64,000 nucleotides of DNA. It comes from Rhynchonema sp. JSB1_4 (taxonomy: Eukaryota > Nematoda > Chromadorea > Monhysterida > Xyalidae). Where the stretch lies: the NCBI GenBank assembly GCA_030248065.1, contig JASAMV010004795.1:25795-89794 (forward strand). The letters are read 5' to 3'. Below the pieces are notes generated by a model. The model saw only the letters and a list, made by a program, of their open reading frames with translations, made no database searches and was not told the DNA's origin. Both the position numbers and the translations under genes were made by a program. This document shows, one piece after another, positions 62,337 to 64,000 of the stretch (position 1 is the first letter of the stretch; the number at the start of each line of letters is the position of its first letter).

Positions 62337-64000
62337 AGTGGTCTGAGGACAACACTTCATTCCGTGTCAATACTTCATGTGAGAAGAAAGTTTATGCGAG
62401 TCAACACTTCATGTGAAGTCTGAAACACTTCATGTGAGACAACAGTTCATGCCATGAAGTGTTGTCTCACTTCTGGTACCGTATTGGTCGCACAATGACC
62501 ATATAAGAATTCGTCAAATTAATCCTATTTTCACGTTTTAGCTACTTTTAACCACTTGCTATTTATATTCTCACAAAACATTTTCACCTGAAAATAATCC
62601 AGCAAACCAACCACGTTGCCGCAGATCTGAAACATTCTCTTTCTACATGCTTTTGTGCGATCACGCAACGCAACGTCACCACCCCTCACTTTCCCTCTTT
62701 ACGATTGCAAAAAACTAGACCAATTCTTATAAAGTCATTGTGCAACCAATACCCAGTGCAGAATCACTTCATGTCTGCGCGTGTGGGGTGCAACTTAGCC
62801 CATGGGCAACGTGTAAACAGGCACTGCATGTTGTGGCCACTGGAACTTGCTCCCGGTTTTCGTCATGTGACTTACGTTTTGCTGCGTGTACGCAGCTGTT
62901 CATGCTTATTTTTCCCGAAATAATCCGGTCAACCCGCGTGTAATAATGCTGCGGGTTTCTGGTGGCCTGTTTTTAGCTGTTTCACCAGAGGACGGTGCAC
63001 CAGATAATCGTCAGTGCGGATGCACCAGAGGGCCAACCGCAAAAACACATACGAGCTGGTTTTATGAGCATGATAACAGAAGCCTCCTTCGTACGGTATT
63101 GTCAGAGTGTCATCGTCAGTGTGAACCTAATGTGACTCCGAATGAAGTACAAATAAAAACAGACACAATAAGAATGTATGTACATGCATATATATGTATG
63201 TATACGATTATAGCAACATCTGTTATCATGCTCATAAAACCAGCTCGTATGTGTTTTTGCGGTTGGCCCTCTGGTGCATCCGCACTGACGATTGTCTGGT
63301 TCACCGTCCTTCTGTGAAACAGCTAAAAACAGGCCACCAGAAACCCGCAGCATTATTACACGCGAGTTGACCGGATTTATTTCGGAAAAATAACATGAAC
63401 CGCCTGCATACACGCAGCAAAACTGAAAACGTCACATGACTCTAAAGATTGAATAACTGCCGGGCAGGAGTTTTACCAGTGGCCACTACAACATGCAGTT
63501 GCCTGTTTACACGTTGCCCGTGGGTTACATTTGCACCCCGCACGCGCAGACATAAGAGTGTTCTGCATGGGTATTGGTTGCACAATGACTTTATAAGAAT
63601 TGGTCAAATTTTTTCCCTGAATCGTAAAGAGGGAAAGTGACGGGGTGGTGACGTTGCCGTTGCGTGATCGCACACAAAGCATGTAGTAAACAGAATGTTT
63701 CAGATCTGCGGCAACGTGGTTGGTTTGCTGGATTATTTTAAGGTGAAAATGTTTTGTGAGAATCATAAATAGCACAGTGGTTAAGAGTGACTGAACGTGA
63801 AAATCAGGATTAATTTGATGAATTCCTATATGGTCATTGTGCGACCAATACGGTACCAGAAGTGAGACAACACTTCATGGCATGAACTGTTGTCTCACAT
63901 GAAGTGTTTCAGACTTCACATGAAGTCCTGACTCGGCACGGTAAACTTTCTTCTCAGCATGAAGTATTGACGCGGAATGAAGAGTAGTCCTCAGACCACT
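62337..64000. repeat. long palindrome (foldback) reaching the window edge
   Basis: AGTGGTCTGAGGACAACACT at 62337 is mirrored by the last bases of the window (CTCAGACCACT). The mirrored arms run about 430 bp and then diverge. A second inverted pair lies inside (about 62880-63070 against about 63225-63430), containing the GTGCACCAG-type repeat. Part of the right arm recurs at 32210-32475. It may be one composite foldback transposon; the right boundary could lie beyond the window. Confidence 0.75.

Overview
This is metazoan nuclear DNA, probably from an invertebrate. The window holds five intron-rich protein genes whose introns and spacers are packed with small DNA transposons, foldback elements and other repeats. 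The gene content (an astacin, a trypsin homologue, a canonical poly(A) polymerase and a DUF229 family protein) is animal. A flatworm or other lophotrochozoan would fit, but nothing here fixes the phylum. All exon models were built by reading splice sites and frame by eye. Each model stays in frame over all its exons.

Layout. (1) 910-6475, minus: a 13-exon gene joining an astacin metalloprotease to a C-terminal trypsin-like domain that has lost catalytic His and Ser. (2) 7990-28188, plus: a complete 21-exon poly(A) polymerase of 888 aa. Its 6.1 kb first intron is filled with repeats built on runs of G or C, and tRNA-Thr(CGT) lies antisense in a later intron. (3) About 29.9-47.5 kb, plus: a 22-exon gene for three tandem two-finger units (six WRKY/GCM1-like zinc fingers, alternating C2-HxH and C2-HxxH). 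Its introns carry a LINE fragment, a triple-nested transposon stack, foldbacks and a tRNA-like sequence. (4) 47917-48967, plus: a small Ser/Thr-rich type I membrane protein. (5) 51074-54534, minus: a DUF229 (sulfatase-like fold) protein with an N-terminal membrane anchor. (6) 55-64 kb: almost gene-free, with hAT-like and foldback elements, a tandemly duplicated MITE-LINE block, a minisatellite and a long palindrome at the right edge.

Three features cut across the genes. The octamer TGAAACAT (either strand) occurs about 50 times against roughly 3 expected, in coding exons, at 3' splice sites, in introns and inside several unrelated repeats. About one intron in five starts GTTGG instead of GTRAG, and the only GC-AG intron starts GCTGGT, the GC form of the same motif. 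Many introns are built from foldback elements, and in one case the 5' splice site appears to be the end of a MITE. The genes are functionally unrelated and show no operon-like arrangement.
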